From Candidatus Brevifilum fermentans (GTDB taxonomy: Bacteria; Chloroflexota; Anaerolineae; Anaerolineales; Villigracilaceae), in contig CAMCQT010000003.1 in assembly GCA_945877125.1 (NCBI GenBank), positions 23,013-87,012 on the forward strand: a stretch of 64,000 nucleotides of DNA, given 5' to 3'. Below, piece by piece: positions 42,217 to 50,528 of the stretch. The notes beneath the pieces were generated by a model. The model did no database searches. It saw nothing but the letters and a program-made list of their open reading frames with translations, and was not told the origin of the DNA. Each line of letters starts with the position of its first letter. Position 1 is the stretch's first letter. The translations under genes were made by a program, and so were the position numbers.

Positions 42217-42732
42217 ATGGAAATTAGCTCAATCTTTTTTATACTTGCAGTGGTTGTCATGACTGCCATGTATTTGTACGCGCCTTTCACAATGCGCGCG
42301 CGCCGTACCCGCGCAAACGAAACTCACGAAGTCTCTGCGCTCAAAGCAGAACGCGACCGCGTGATCAACTCTTTGCAGGAACTCGATTTCGACTTCAACC
42401 TCGGCAAAATTCCTGCGGGGGAATATCCAGAACAACGCGCATCGCTCCTGCAAAAAGGGGCGGATATTTTACGCAAGTTGGATGAACTTGCACCCGTTGC
42501 CTCGTCTGTGGTCAATGCCGAAGCGCGCATTGAAAAAGCCACCGCCGCCGGTCGTGCTGATGCAGGCGCAACGACCCCCATCCCTGCCGACAGCGATGAT
42601 GATCTTGAATCGATGATCGCTGCGCGCCGCAAGGAACACAAAAGCAAATCTGCGGGATTTTGCCCGAAGTGCGGCAAGCCCGTTTTGGTAACTGATAAGT
42701 TTTGTCCTGCGTGTGGGAAGTCTCTAAATTAA
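42217..42732 (+). CDS. CcmI-like membrane protein with C-terminal zinc ribbon
   Basis: A 171-residue protein with an N-terminal membrane helix (about 5-24), a helical region (about 38-95: LKAERDRVINSLQELDFDFNLGKI...YPEQRASLLQ) resembling the CcmI/CycH N-terminus, a low-complexity linker, and two CxxC pairs (CPKC, CPAC) forming a zinc ribbon at the end. Only 12 nt separate it from ccmG. Its position suggests a role in apocytochrome handling, but this is an inference. Confidence 0.72.
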   Translation: MEISSIFFILAVVVMTAMYLYAPFTMRARRTRANETHEVSALKAERDRVINSLQELDFDFNLGKIPAGEYPEQRASLLQKGADILRKLDELAPVASSVVNAEARIEKATAAGRADAGATTPIPADSDDDLESMIAARRKEHKSKSAGFCPKCGKPVLVTDKFCPACGKSLN

Positions 42733-42760
42733 GGATGAAAGATGAAGGATGAAGGATGAA
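42732..42760. repeat. GGATGAA tandem repeat before the cytochrome gene
   Basis: AAGGATGAAAGATGAAGGATGAAGGATGAA, one arm only, directly after the preceding stop codon. Confidence 0.7.
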
Positions 42761-42808
42761 TTTCATACATTCTATATTCTGTATTCCGACCATCATTTGA
42801 GGAAATTC

Positions 42809-44689
42809 ATGAAATTACGTCACACAATACTTCTGGCAATTATCGCGGCTTTTCTCGCCGCTTGTAACTTCACGCTCGCGGAAGATGTTACCCCTCCGCC
42901 AAATTATGTGCCGCCGACGCCGGTGCCAACCATGGGTCCGCTTTTTCCTGTAAGCGTGCCCAACGTTGAAAACGGCGCGGCGATTTATGTTGAGAAGTGC
43001 GAAGCCTGTCACGGAAAAACCGGCATGGGCGACGGTGTGCAAGGCAAGCAGTTGCCAGTTCCCGTTGCCGCGCTTGGGTTGCCCGCCATCGCACAAAAGG
43101 CTTTGCCCTCAGCCTGGTACACCACAGTTACACAAGGCAATATAGACCGCTTCATGCCGCCCTTCGCCAGCCTGAACGATCAGGAACGTTGGGATGTGGT
43201 TGCGTACGCGCTGAGCCTGCACACCACGCCCAAACAAATTGAAGAAGGCAAGGCTCTTTTTGAAGCCAACTGCGCCGACTGTGTCAAAGATTTCAGCAAC
43301 TTAAAAATGATGTCTGCCCTTTCTGAGAATGACATCATCCAGATCGTCAAAGATGGCGCGGGCAATATCCCAGCTTTCGGAAGTAAATTGAAAGATGACG
43401 AAACTCTGGCAGTTGCGGCTTACATCCGCACGTTGACCTTTGCCTCGGCACCCGTCGCGGCGATAGATGTTCCTGCAACTGAAGCAGTGGTCAACGCTGA
43501 TGCGGGAACTCCATCAGCGGAAGCAACACCGCTTGCCGAAGGCACTGCCCAAGCCGAAGCCACGCCAGAAGCGGCAGCCGTCGCGGGCGTGGGCAAAGTC
43601 AGCGGCTCCATCGAAAATCAAACTGGCATCGTTTTAGCCCCTGACCTCAAGGTTACATTATTTGTCTATGAACACAGCGGCGACATGAATGCGGGACCGC
43701 AAGAGATTCTCAAACTCGATGGCGTCGTTAATGCCGACGGAACATTCGTATTCGAGAATGTTGAAATTCCTGAAAGCCGCATCTTCGCCGCCGAAACGGT
43801 GGTAAACGATGTAACCTATAAATCGGAGTTTGCCGTGGTGAACGCCGGTGATACCGAATTGACCCTGCCGCCGATCAAACTATTCTCCACGTCTTCTGAT
43901 TTTAGTAAATTGAGCGTTCAGCAGGCTCATATCTTTTTGGATGTAAAAGACGGCACTTTGCAGGTGATCGAATTCTTCAGCATCGTCAACCCCACAGATA
44001 CTTCGATCCTGGTGCCCGTCACGGATAGTCAGATGGCGCTTGCCGAACTGCCTGCCAATATGACCAGCCTCGGCTTCGATGCTCAACAAGGCGAAGTGGC
44101 GCCCGTTCAAACCGCAGACGGATTTGCGCTGCCGCCTTCGGACAAAATGTATGGTGTCGCGGCAGGCTTTGAGATGGCTTACGACAAATCTGCAGAGATT
44201 GAAATTCCCTTCGCGCTGGGTATTCCATCCGGTTCTTTGCTGACGCCCGTGGGTGTCAAATTGGAAGGCGCTGGCTTTACCGATATGGGGCCAACAGACA
44301 TGGGTTCTGGCACCATGTATCAGGTTTATGGATTTACCGAAATTAAGCCGGGCAGTGTTTTGAAGGTTAAACTTTCGGGTCAGCCTGACCAAACTCAAGC
44401 TCCCGCCGCAACTGGGACAGAGACCACCACCCCCAACAATAATCTGCTGATCGGCATCGGCGCGTTCGGTGTTGTGCTCATCCTGGCAGGCGGATGGATG
44501 TTCATGCGCGACCGCAACAAACGCGAAGAGGAATTGGATGAGGAAGACGACAATGAATTTGAAGATCCCGAATCCCTGATGGATGCCATCATCGCGCTCG
44601 ACGACCTGCACCGCGCAGGCAAACTCTCAGACGAAGCCTATCAACAACGACGCAATGAATTGAAAGAAGCGTTGAAGAGAAAGAAATAA
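42809..44689 (+). CDS. c-type cytochrome lipoprotein with beta domains and C-terminal anchor
   Basis: A 626-residue lipoprotein (lipobox AAC, Cys19). Residues 55-140 form a cytochrome c domain with CEACH (Cys64, Cys67, His68). A second cytochrome-like domain (about 143-220) has CADCV, so the heme His is replaced by Val159 and it may not bind heme. Then come an Ala/Glu-rich linker, beta-rich domains (about 270-555), a membrane helix (about 565-585) and an acidic then basic helical tail (LDDLHRAGKLSDEAYQQRR). It lies inside the ccm cluster and is a probable client of it. Confidence 0.82.
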   Translation: MKLRHTILLAIIAAFLAACNFTLAEDVTPPPNYVPPTPVPTMGPLFPVSVPNVENGAAIYVEKCEACHGKTGMGDGVQGKQLPVPVAALGLPAIAQKALPSAWYTTVTQGNIDRFMPPFASLNDQERWDVVAYALSLHTTPKQIEEGKALFEANCADCVKDFSNLKMMSALSENDIIQIVKDGAGNIPAFGSKLKDDETLAVAAYIRTLTFASAPVAAIDVPATEAVVNADAGTPSAEATPLAEGTAQAEATPEAAAVAGVGKVSGSIENQTGIVLAPDLKVTLFVYEHSGDMNAGPQEILKLDGVVNADGTFVFENVEIPESRIFAAETVVNDVTYKSEFAVVNAGDTELTLPPIKLFSTSSDFSKLSVQQAHIFLDVKDGTLQVIEFFSIVNPTDTSILVPVTDSQMALAELPANMTSLGFDAQQGEVAPVQTADGFALPPSDKMYGVAAGFEMAYDKSAEIEIPFALGIPSGSLLTPVGVKLEGAGFTDMGPTDMGSGTMYQVYGFTEIKPGSVLKVKLSGQPDQTQAPAATGTETTTPNNNLLIGIGAFGVVLILAGGWMFMRDRNKREEELDEEDDNEFEDPESLMDAIIALDDLHRAGKLSDEAYQQRRNELKEALKRKK

Positions 44690-44691
44690 CC

Positions 44692-44788
44692 ATGTCATTG
44701 CGAGGGCGCACTTGCACTTTGCCCGAAGCAATCTACAACATAACAAGTAGATTGCTTCGTCGGGGAGAGCGCCCTCCTCGCAATGACA
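44692..44788. repeat. Palindromic repeat between the cytochrome gene and ccmA
   Basis: 97 bp, ATGTCATTGCGAGGGCGCAC to GCGCCCTCCTCGCAATGAC, with GAAGCAATCTAC / GTAGATTGCTTC inside. Confidence 0.85.
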
Positions 44789-44800
44789 GATGGAAATCCA

Positions 44801-45499
44801 ATGATTGAAGTCAAAAAACTCGTAAAACGCTTTGGACTAAAAAATATCCTGCGCGGCTTGAATTTTTCGGTTGAGCCAGGTGAATTCGTAGCCTTGCTCG
44901 GTCCGAACGGCGCAGGCAAGACAACTTTCCTGCGTATCCTCGCCACACTTTCGCGCCCTTCGATGGGACATGTAAAAGTTGCCGGTCATCACCTGCCGCA
45001 CGAGGCGGCACAAGTCCGCGCTAAATTGGGCGTGGTCTCGCACATGCCTTTGCTCTATCCAGATTTAACGGCAGAGGAAAATCTGCGGTTCTACGCGCAG
45101 ATGTACGGCATTACCAATTACCAACCCCGAATTACCGAAGTGCTGGAAATGGTCGGCTTGGAAAATCGCCGCAAGGATTTAGTCCGCACCTTCTCACGCG
45201 GAATGCAGCAACGACTCGCCATTGGGCGCGCCGTGATCCACGACCCCGAAGTGATGCTGTTCGATGAACCGTACACCGGCTTGGATCAGGATGCATCCGA
45301 AATGCTGGATGAAGTACTGCGTACCGTCGCCGCCGAGGGACGCACAGTGGTCATGACCTCGCACGATCTAGCCCGCGCCGAAAACCTGGCCACCCGCTTT
45401 GACATTCTTTCACGCGGAGTGATCGCAGCTTCTGCAACACAGGAAGACCTGCAAAACACAAACCTGCTCGCATTCTACAAACAGGCACTGGTAGATTAA
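44801..45499 (+). CDS. ccmA: Heme exporter ATP-binding protein CcmA
   Basis: An ABC ATPase of 232 residues with Walker A GPNGAGKTT near residue 36, signature FSRGMQQR near 131, Walker B VMLFDEPYTGLD and H-loop TSHD. With CcmB and CcmC it releases holo-CcmE. The frame is open from 44783, but that ATG lies in the end of the palindromic repeat; MIEVKKLVKRFG at 44801 fits the family start. It is followed by ccmB after 2 nt. Confidence 0.88.
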   Translation: MIEVKKLVKRFGLKNILRGLNFSVEPGEFVALLGPNGAGKTTFLRILATLSRPSMGHVKVAGHHLPHEAAQVRAKLGVVSHMPLLYPDLTAEENLRFYAQMYGITNYQPRITEVLEMVGLENRRKDLVRTFSRGMQQRLAIGRAVIHDPEVMLFDEPYTGLDQDASEMLDEVLRTVAAEGRTVVMTSHDLARAENLATRFDILSRGVIAASATQEDLQNTNLLAFYKQALVD

Positions 45500-45501
45500 T
45501 T

Positions 45502-46242
45502 ATGGATAAAAATAAAATTCAGAAGGACGAACTCATCCCTCGCGCAAAGCGTTCATCCTTGTCTTCCCGTCCTTCGCTTTTAAAAGCCACCTTTGCCATC
45601 GTACAAAAAGACCTCGCCGCCGAGTTTCGCTCGTTTGAACTGGTCTCAGCCATGCTGGTCTTTTCTCTTTTGGTCATCATCATCTTCAACTTCGCGCTGG
45701 AGTTGGATATCAAAGTCCGCCAGTCTGTCACCGCAGGCGTATTGTGGACGACCTTCGCCTTCGCCGGCACGCTCGGATTGAACCGTTCCATGTCCACTGA
45801 AAAAGACCGCGGATGTATGGATGGTCTGTTGCTCGCGCCCGTGGACCGCTCCGCCATTTATTTTGGCAAAGCCATCAGCAACCTGGCCTTCATGCTGATC
45901 GTGGAAACGATTGTCCTGCCGGTGTACAGCGTTTTGTACAACGTCAACCTCTTCCGCCTTGACCTGATCGGCATCATCCTGCTCGGCTCAATTGGATATG
46001 TGGCCGTCGGCACGCTGCTCTCAGCCATGTCTGTGCAAACCCGCACCCGCGAAGTATTGCTGCCAATCTTGTTGTTTCCCGTCGCCATCCCCGTTCTACT
46101 GGCCGCAGTCAAGGCCAGCAACGGCTTATTAACCGGCGCAGATTTTGCAGAAGTTCTCATCCCGCTTAATATCCTCATTGTGTACGATGTTGTCTTCATC
46201 GCCGTAGCTTTCATGGTATTTGACTTTGTTGTAGAAGAGTAA
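45502..46242 (+). CDS. ccmB: Heme exporter membrane protein CcmB
   Basis: A 246-residue membrane protein with about six hydrophobic segments starting near residue 47. The segment GLNRSMSTEKDRGCMDGLLLAP matches the CcmB pattern (about residues 91-112). The gene order ccmA-ccmB-ccmC is canonical. The N-terminal 30 residues are charged and cytoplasmic. Confidence 0.92.
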   Translation: MDKNKIQKDELIPRAKRSSLSSRPSLLKATFAIVQKDLAAEFRSFELVSAMLVFSLLVIIIFNFALELDIKVRQSVTAGVLWTTFAFAGTLGLNRSMSTEKDRGCMDGLLLAPVDRSAIYFGKAISNLAFMLIVETIVLPVYSVLYNVNLFRLDLIGIILLGSIGYVAVGTLLSAMSVQTRTREVLLPILLFPVAIPVLLAAVKASNGLLTGADFAEVLIPLNILIVYDVVFIAVAFMVFDFVVEE

Positions 46243-46243
46243 T

Positions 46244-46338
46244 ATGTCATTGCGAGGGCGTTCTTGTTCTTTGCCCGAAGCAATCTCCTTATGGGCGGGA
46301 TTGCTTCGTCGGGAAGAGCATCCTCCTCGCAATGACAT
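46244..46338. repeat. Palindromic repeat between ccmB and ccmC
   Basis: 95 bp, ATGTCATTGCGAGGGCGTTC to ATCCTCCTCGCAATGACAT, with GAAGCAATCTCC / GGGATTGCTTC inside. Confidence 0.85.
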
Positions 46339-46374
46339 GAAAACTTGAAATCGTAAATCTTAATAGGAGTTCCC

Positions 46375-47070
46375 ATGCAAACAAAACCAATCGCATTAAA
46401 AATACTTGATGTTGTCTCGATTATTCTATTGGCAATATCCACCTATCTCGCGCTCTTCTTCGCGCCCATGGAATTAGTGATGGGACAGGTTCAGCGCGTC
46501 TTTTATTTCCACATCGGCACCGCCTGGGTTGGACTGCTTGGCTTCGTCATCGCTGCCCTGACCGGCATCGTCTATCTCATCACCAAAGATATGAAATGGG
46601 ATCGTTTTGGAGTCGCCGCCGTGGAAGTAAGCACGGTCTTCTTCTTCCTGACGATTGTGCTGGGTTCCATTTGGGCTCGCCCTGCCTGGAACACCTGGTG
46701 GACCTGGGACCCGCGCCTCACCACCGCCGCCGTCACCGAGCTGATCTACGTCGCCTACTTCATGCTCCGCCAGGGAATTGACGACCCCGAAAAGCGCGCA
46801 CGCTTTGGCGCAGTCTACACCCTGCTCGGCGGCGTCAGCGCCCCGATCACCTTCATGGTCATTCGTCTGTTCCGCACCATTCACCCCGTCATCGTCGGCG
46901 CGGCGAATGCCAATCAGGAAAAAATGAGCATGACCGGCGATATGAAAATTGCGTTCTTCTTCGCCCTCTTTGCCTTCACCATCATCTTCATTGACCTGAT
47001 CTGGCACCGCGTCCGCCTCGGCGGACTGGAAGACAAGGTCGAGCAACTTAAGCTCAAAGTCTCAATGTAA
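46375..47070 (+). CDS. ccmC: Cytochrome c maturation protein CcmC
   Basis: A 231-residue membrane protein of six helices that loads heme onto CcmE. The tryptophan-rich signature WWTWDPRLT lies near residue 108, with conserved His residues in the FYFHIGTAW loop (about 44) and near 168 (TIHPVI). TAGGAG precedes the ATG. Confidence 0.94.
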   Translation: MQTKPIALKILDVVSIILLAISTYLALFFAPMELVMGQVQRVFYFHIGTAWVGLLGFVIAALTGIVYLITKDMKWDRFGVAAVEVSTVFFFLTIVLGSIWARPAWNTWWTWDPRLTTAAVTELIYVAYFMLRQGIDDPEKRARFGAVYTLLGGVSAPITFMVIRLFRTIHPVIVGAANANQEKMSMTGDMKIAFFFALFAFTIIFIDLIWHRVRLGGLEDKVEQLKLKVSM

Positions 47071-47110
47071 CCCGTCCTACGCAAATATCCACACAAGGAG
47101 AACTTACTTA

Positions 47111-47278
47111 ATGGAAATCACCCCCGACACCTCAAACTATATGATCGCAGGTTTTGCCGTCACATTTATTACCATGGGCATCTACATCGTTAGCTTATAC
47201 CTCCGCAGCCGCAACCTCAAGCAGGATATCGAAACCCTCGAATCCATGCAAAACGAAAAGCCAAAATCAACCAAATAA
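47111..47278 (+). CDS. ccmD: CcmD-like small membrane protein
   Basis: A 55-residue protein with one membrane helix (about 11-32) followed by a basic LRSRNLKQDIETLES helix, the pattern of CcmD, which stabilises the CcmABC-CcmE complex. AAGGAG lies 11-12 nt before the ATG. It follows ccmC by 40 nt. CcmD proteins are very short and variable, so the call leans on position and layout. Confidence 0.82.
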   Translation: MEITPDTSNYMIAGFAVTFITMGIYIVSLYLRSRNLKQDIETLESMQNEKPKSTK

Positions 47279-47290
47279 AATGTTCAAAAC

Positions 47291-47324
47291 AATAGAGTCC
47301 GCGTATAATTACGCGGACTCTATT
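47291..47324 (+). terminator. Hairpin terminator after ccmD
   Basis: AATAGAGTCCGCGTA, TAAT, then the perfect complement, followed by TTGATTAATT. The T run is weak. A TATAAT within it might also serve as a -10 box for the next gene. Confidence 0.65.
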
Positions 47325-47333
47325 TGATTAATT

Positions 47334-48974
47334 ATGAGACACCACTGGGTACTCGGACTGCTCTCGATTATCATCGCCATTAATGGCACTGCGTTCACAC
47401 GCGATACTTCGACTACGCTCCAAGCCGGACCTCAGCCTGCCTCTGCTTCCAATCCGCCACCTGGCCCCGACAGATTCACAGTCGTCACCGTGGAATACAC
47501 CGCCTTCGAATGGCAACTGGCAACCTGGAAGGCACAAAAACCACTCTGCACCATCATCATTGACCACGAAGGCGCACCACTCCCCGGGGAAATCTACAGG
47601 GATTGCGGTGAAACAATCTACGACGACTGGATCGTGCAGGCCCCCTGCATGTCGAAAAACAAAAGAACCTGCGAGGGTTACTACGTCTTTCCATCTGACA
47701 GTTATTTGGAAGAAAAAGATGTCCCCCTGGAGCTTGAAGCCGCCAGCGCGTGGATCTCTCTCGAAGATTGCGAATCCGTCTTAAGTACATCCACCAATAT
47801 ATGCGAAAGTGAGCCAACGCTCGTCATTATGGGGCTGGAACCGTTGATGGATGAATCCATTATCCGCATTGAAGGGACTTACAATGGCGAACCCTTCGAC
47901 TGTGATAATACCAACACATGCAAATTCCATATTCCTGAAACAGGTGCAGATGGTGTAACCGTTGAATTCTGGGCCTATTCCACGTATGGCGATAGCAGCA
48001 TCATTTACAGCGCACAAATCCGCGTACAAAAAGTGGACGAAGGCGACCCCGATCAAATGTATTGGTATGTGGATGTACTCTCTTCGCAATGGAAGGGACA
48101 AAGCATCGCCACCTGCGCGGAATCATGGAATGTATTCCCCCCTGTTGGCGGCCCGCCTACGTGGCTCACCACCCCCAAGCAAAGCGAAGAACTCAGCAGT
48201 GATATTCCCTACACCTACCTCGCCACAAATTTGATCGCGCAAGGCGCAGTGGACGCAAGCTCCTGCACCGACGGCGGATTGGTGCCCGGCGGCGGAGTCA
48301 ATCAGTGCGGGCTTGAGAAAGCGCGTCCCGCAGTCATCGCATGGCAAAATCAGTTTGATGAATTGATCTTAAGCACTGCACAGGAAACCGCAGTACCTGC
48401 ACGATTGTTGAAAAATATTTTCGCGCGTGAAAGCCAGTTCTGGCCGGGCATCTATCAGGGTGCAATAGATGCGGGGTTGGGTCAACTCACAGAAGACGGC
48501 GCAGACACAACCTTATTCTGGAACAATTCGTTTTATGAACAATTTTGTCCAATGATGTATCCCGAAGACACCTGCGGAGATGGATATATGCATCTCGACG
48601 AAAAACAGCAGATCGAATTACGGCGCGCACTGGTGGCTAGTGTCAACGCCATGTGTGAAGATTGTCCGCTGGGGCTAAATCTCGCACAGGCTGATTTTTC
48701 GGTGGTCGTCTTCGCGCACACCATGACCGCCAACTGTGAACAAGCTGGACAGGTCATTTATAACTACACGGGTGAAGCGCCCGGGGATGTTGCTTCGTAT
48801 GAAGATTTATGGAAATTTACGCTGGTTAATTACAATGCGGGCGGGGGCTGTCTTGCAGAAGGAGTTACCCACGCCTTGGGAGAGAGCCTCGACCTAACCT
48901 GGGACAATGTCTCGCCGTTCTTTACTGGAGCCTGTTCAGGCGCAATTAATTACGTAAACGATATAAGCAAATAA
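47334..48974 (+). CDS. Secreted protein with lytic transglycosylase-like domain
   Basis: A 546-residue exported protein. A signal-like hydrophobic start (about 5-20) is followed by about 310 residues of Cys-rich beta sequence without a recognised domain. Then comes a goose-lysozyme/SLT-like domain (about 345-525): VPARLLKNIFARESQFWPG with the likely catalytic Glu near 365, AGLGQLTEDGAD and VNYNAGGG near 500. The family cleaves peptidoglycan glycan strands. It is placed just after the cytochrome maturation genes with its own likely promoter. Confidence 0.78.
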   Translation: MRHHWVLGLLSIIIAINGTAFTRDTSTTLQAGPQPASASNPPPGPDRFTVVTVEYTAFEWQLATWKAQKPLCTIIIDHEGAPLPGEIYRDCGETIYDDWIVQAPCMSKNKRTCEGYYVFPSDSYLEEKDVPLELEAASAWISLEDCESVLSTSTNICESEPTLVIMGLEPLMDESIIRIEGTYNGEPFDCDNTNTCKFHIPETGADGVTVEFWAYSTYGDSSIIYSAQIRVQKVDEGDPDQMYWYVDVLSSQWKGQSIATCAESWNVFPPVGGPPTWLTTPKQSEELSSDIPYTYLATNLIAQGAVDASSCTDGGLVPGGGVNQCGLEKARPAVIAWQNQFDELILSTAQETAVPARLLKNIFARESQFWPGIYQGAIDAGLGQLTEDGADTTLFWNNSFYEQFCPMMYPEDTCGDGYMHLDEKQQIELRRALVASVNAMCEDCPLGLNLAQADFSVVVFAHTMTANCEQAGQVIYNYTGEAPGDVASYEDLWKFTLVNYNAGGGCLAEGVTHALGESLDLTWDNVSPFFTGACSGAINYVNDISK

Positions 48975-49014
48975 CCCCCGTTATTCAAACACATCAATCT
49001 ATAAAAACACAAAA

Positions 49015-49052
49015 AGCGAAGCAGTCTCTGTAAAAGCCGAGACTGCTTCGCT
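49015..49052 (-). terminator. Terminator after the dprE1-like gene
   Basis: AGCGAAGCAGTCTC and GAGACTGCTTCGCT with a 10-nt loop; on the minus strand it is followed by TTTTTGTGTTTTTAT. Confidence 0.8.
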
Positions 49053-49078
49053 CTTCGTAATAACATCAAATAAATTTT

Positions 49079-50473
49079 TTACTCGAAAATTCTTCGGTAA
49101 AGATCTGATTCCAGCAAACCGTTGGGATCACAGCGTTTCTTTAATTTTCTAAATCTTTCTATTGTTTCTGCGCCATAAAACGCCTGCGCGGTTTCGGCTG
49201 TGGTTTCACTGTTCTTTGCGAAATAGAACCTGCCGCCTGCCTGTAAAATGATCTTGTCAAATTCCTGCAACATTGCACCAAGTTTTGCGCGGTTGCCGTT
49301 GGTCACTTTGAAGTCCATGGCAAGCGAGAAGCCATCCACTGCATGGGTCAGCAGGAATTTATCGGGGCGGTGACGTTTGGTCACGCCAAGATAGGAGGGC
49401 AAGCCATTCTTGTTCGAGAGAGTGAGTATTTCTGTCCATGCGGCTTCGGCGGTTTCTTTCGGAACAAAGGATTGATATTGGATCAATCCGCCGCGCCCGT
49501 AGGATAATTCCCAATCGGGGACATAATCAAGCAAAAAGTGGAACGCCGCATGAGGCTGACGGAAAGTATGCTTGGGCAATGACGCAATATATTTAGCCGT
49601 GTTAATTCCCCATGCGCCAAGATTATTCATAAATGGCGCCATGAAATAATGCAACAGGGATTTGGGGAACACGCCAAAAATAAGCGGCGGCAAAATCTGA
49701 TTCGAGACTTTCATCGTCTCTTGCGGATTCGGGTCTTCGCCTTCGTTCAAATAACGTGTCGCGTGGATTTGTCCGCGCCCGAGCGACTTGCCGCTTGCTG
49801 TCCCATCCAACCAGCCGACGATATAGTTATGGTTGGGAGCGCCATCAAGGAGAGCGGTAAGGTGTTCGTGTAAATTTCTCACTGGAAACGCATCGACAGA
49901 CAAAAGTCCAGAATAGATGCGCTTCGTCTGCATTGTAACGGAGGTGAAAATTCCGAGCATTCCAAGTCCGCTGATCATGGCGTAAAACAGATCGCCATTC
50001 TTTTTGGGAGAACAGGTGATCTCTGCGCCTGTGGGCAAAATTGCGTTGAACTCAACGACATGTTCGCCGATGGGTCCCATTCTAAAATTATTTTTTCCGT
50101 GAATATTTGCGGCAAGACAGCCGCCCAAAGTGGTCGTCATGGTGCCAGAGACGACTGGCGGCCACCAGCCAGCGGGTTCCACTTTTTGCCAGACCTGCTC
50201 AAGTGTGGTGCCAGGCTGCGCAGTAATCAGTCCTGTGGCGGGGTCCCATTCTGTAATGGCGTTCATGCCACGCATATCCAGCATAATGCCGCCGCCGATC
50301 AGCGCGGCGTCGTTGTAGCTGCGCCCTGCTCCGCGTGCGGTAACAGCAAGTCCTGATTTCTTGGCAAGGCTGAACGCCTCGTTAATTTCATCAATTGAAG
50401 TGGGTTTAATAAGATAGGATGGCGCACTCAGCGAGTGTCCAAAGTTTTCGAGTTGAGTAAAGTTTTTTTGCAT
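49079..50473 (-). CDS. DprE1-like FAD-dependent oxidase
   Basis: A protein of about 464 residues in the VAO-type FAD-binding oxidoreductase family. The FAD region shows VTARGAGRSYNDAAL near residue 45 and PPVVSGTMTTTLGGCLAANIHGKNNF near 105-130, as in DprE1 (oxidation of a polyprenyl-phosphoryl ribose at C2). The SDR gene just upstream resembles DprE2, giving the two-gene epimerase pair. The frame is also open to a TTG at 50524, 4 nt after the upstream stop, so the start is uncertain. Confidence 0.82.
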   Translation of the reverse strand: MQKNFTQLENFGHSLSAPSYLIKPTSIDEINEAFSLAKKSGLAVTARGAGRSYNDAALIGGGIMLDMRGMNAITEWDPATGLITAQPGTTLEQVWQKVEPAGWWPPVVSGTMTTTLGGCLAANIHGKNNFRMGPIGEHVVEFNAILPTGAEITCSPKKNGDLFYAMISGLGMLGIFTSVTMQTKRIYSGLLSVDAFPVRNLHEHLTALLDGAPNHNYIVGWLDGTASGKSLGRGQIHATRYLNEGEDPNPQETMKVSNQILPPLIFGVFPKSLLHYFMAPFMNNLGAWGINTAKYIASLPKHTFRQPHAAFHFLLDYVPDWELSYGRGGLIQYQSFVPKETAEAAWTEILTLSNKNGLPSYLGVTKRHRPDKFLLTHAVDGFSLAMDFKVTNGNRAKLGAMLQEFDKIILQAGGRFYFAKNSETTAETAQAFYGAETIERFRKLKKRCDPNGLLESDLYRRIFE

Positions 50474-50528
50474 GGGATGAATGTGGGGAATAGATGGCGG
50501 AGATATGCCGTCGTCTATTATCAATTAC

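Noticed and set aside
154..42760. The short tandem repeat runs as possible CRISPR arrays.
   Set aside because: The words are 7-8 nt with no unique spacers, are inverted on the other arm, and no cas genes are present.
44783..44800. Earlier ATG for ccmA at 44783.
   Set aside because: That ATG belongs to the end of the palindromic repeat; the family N-terminus begins at 44801.
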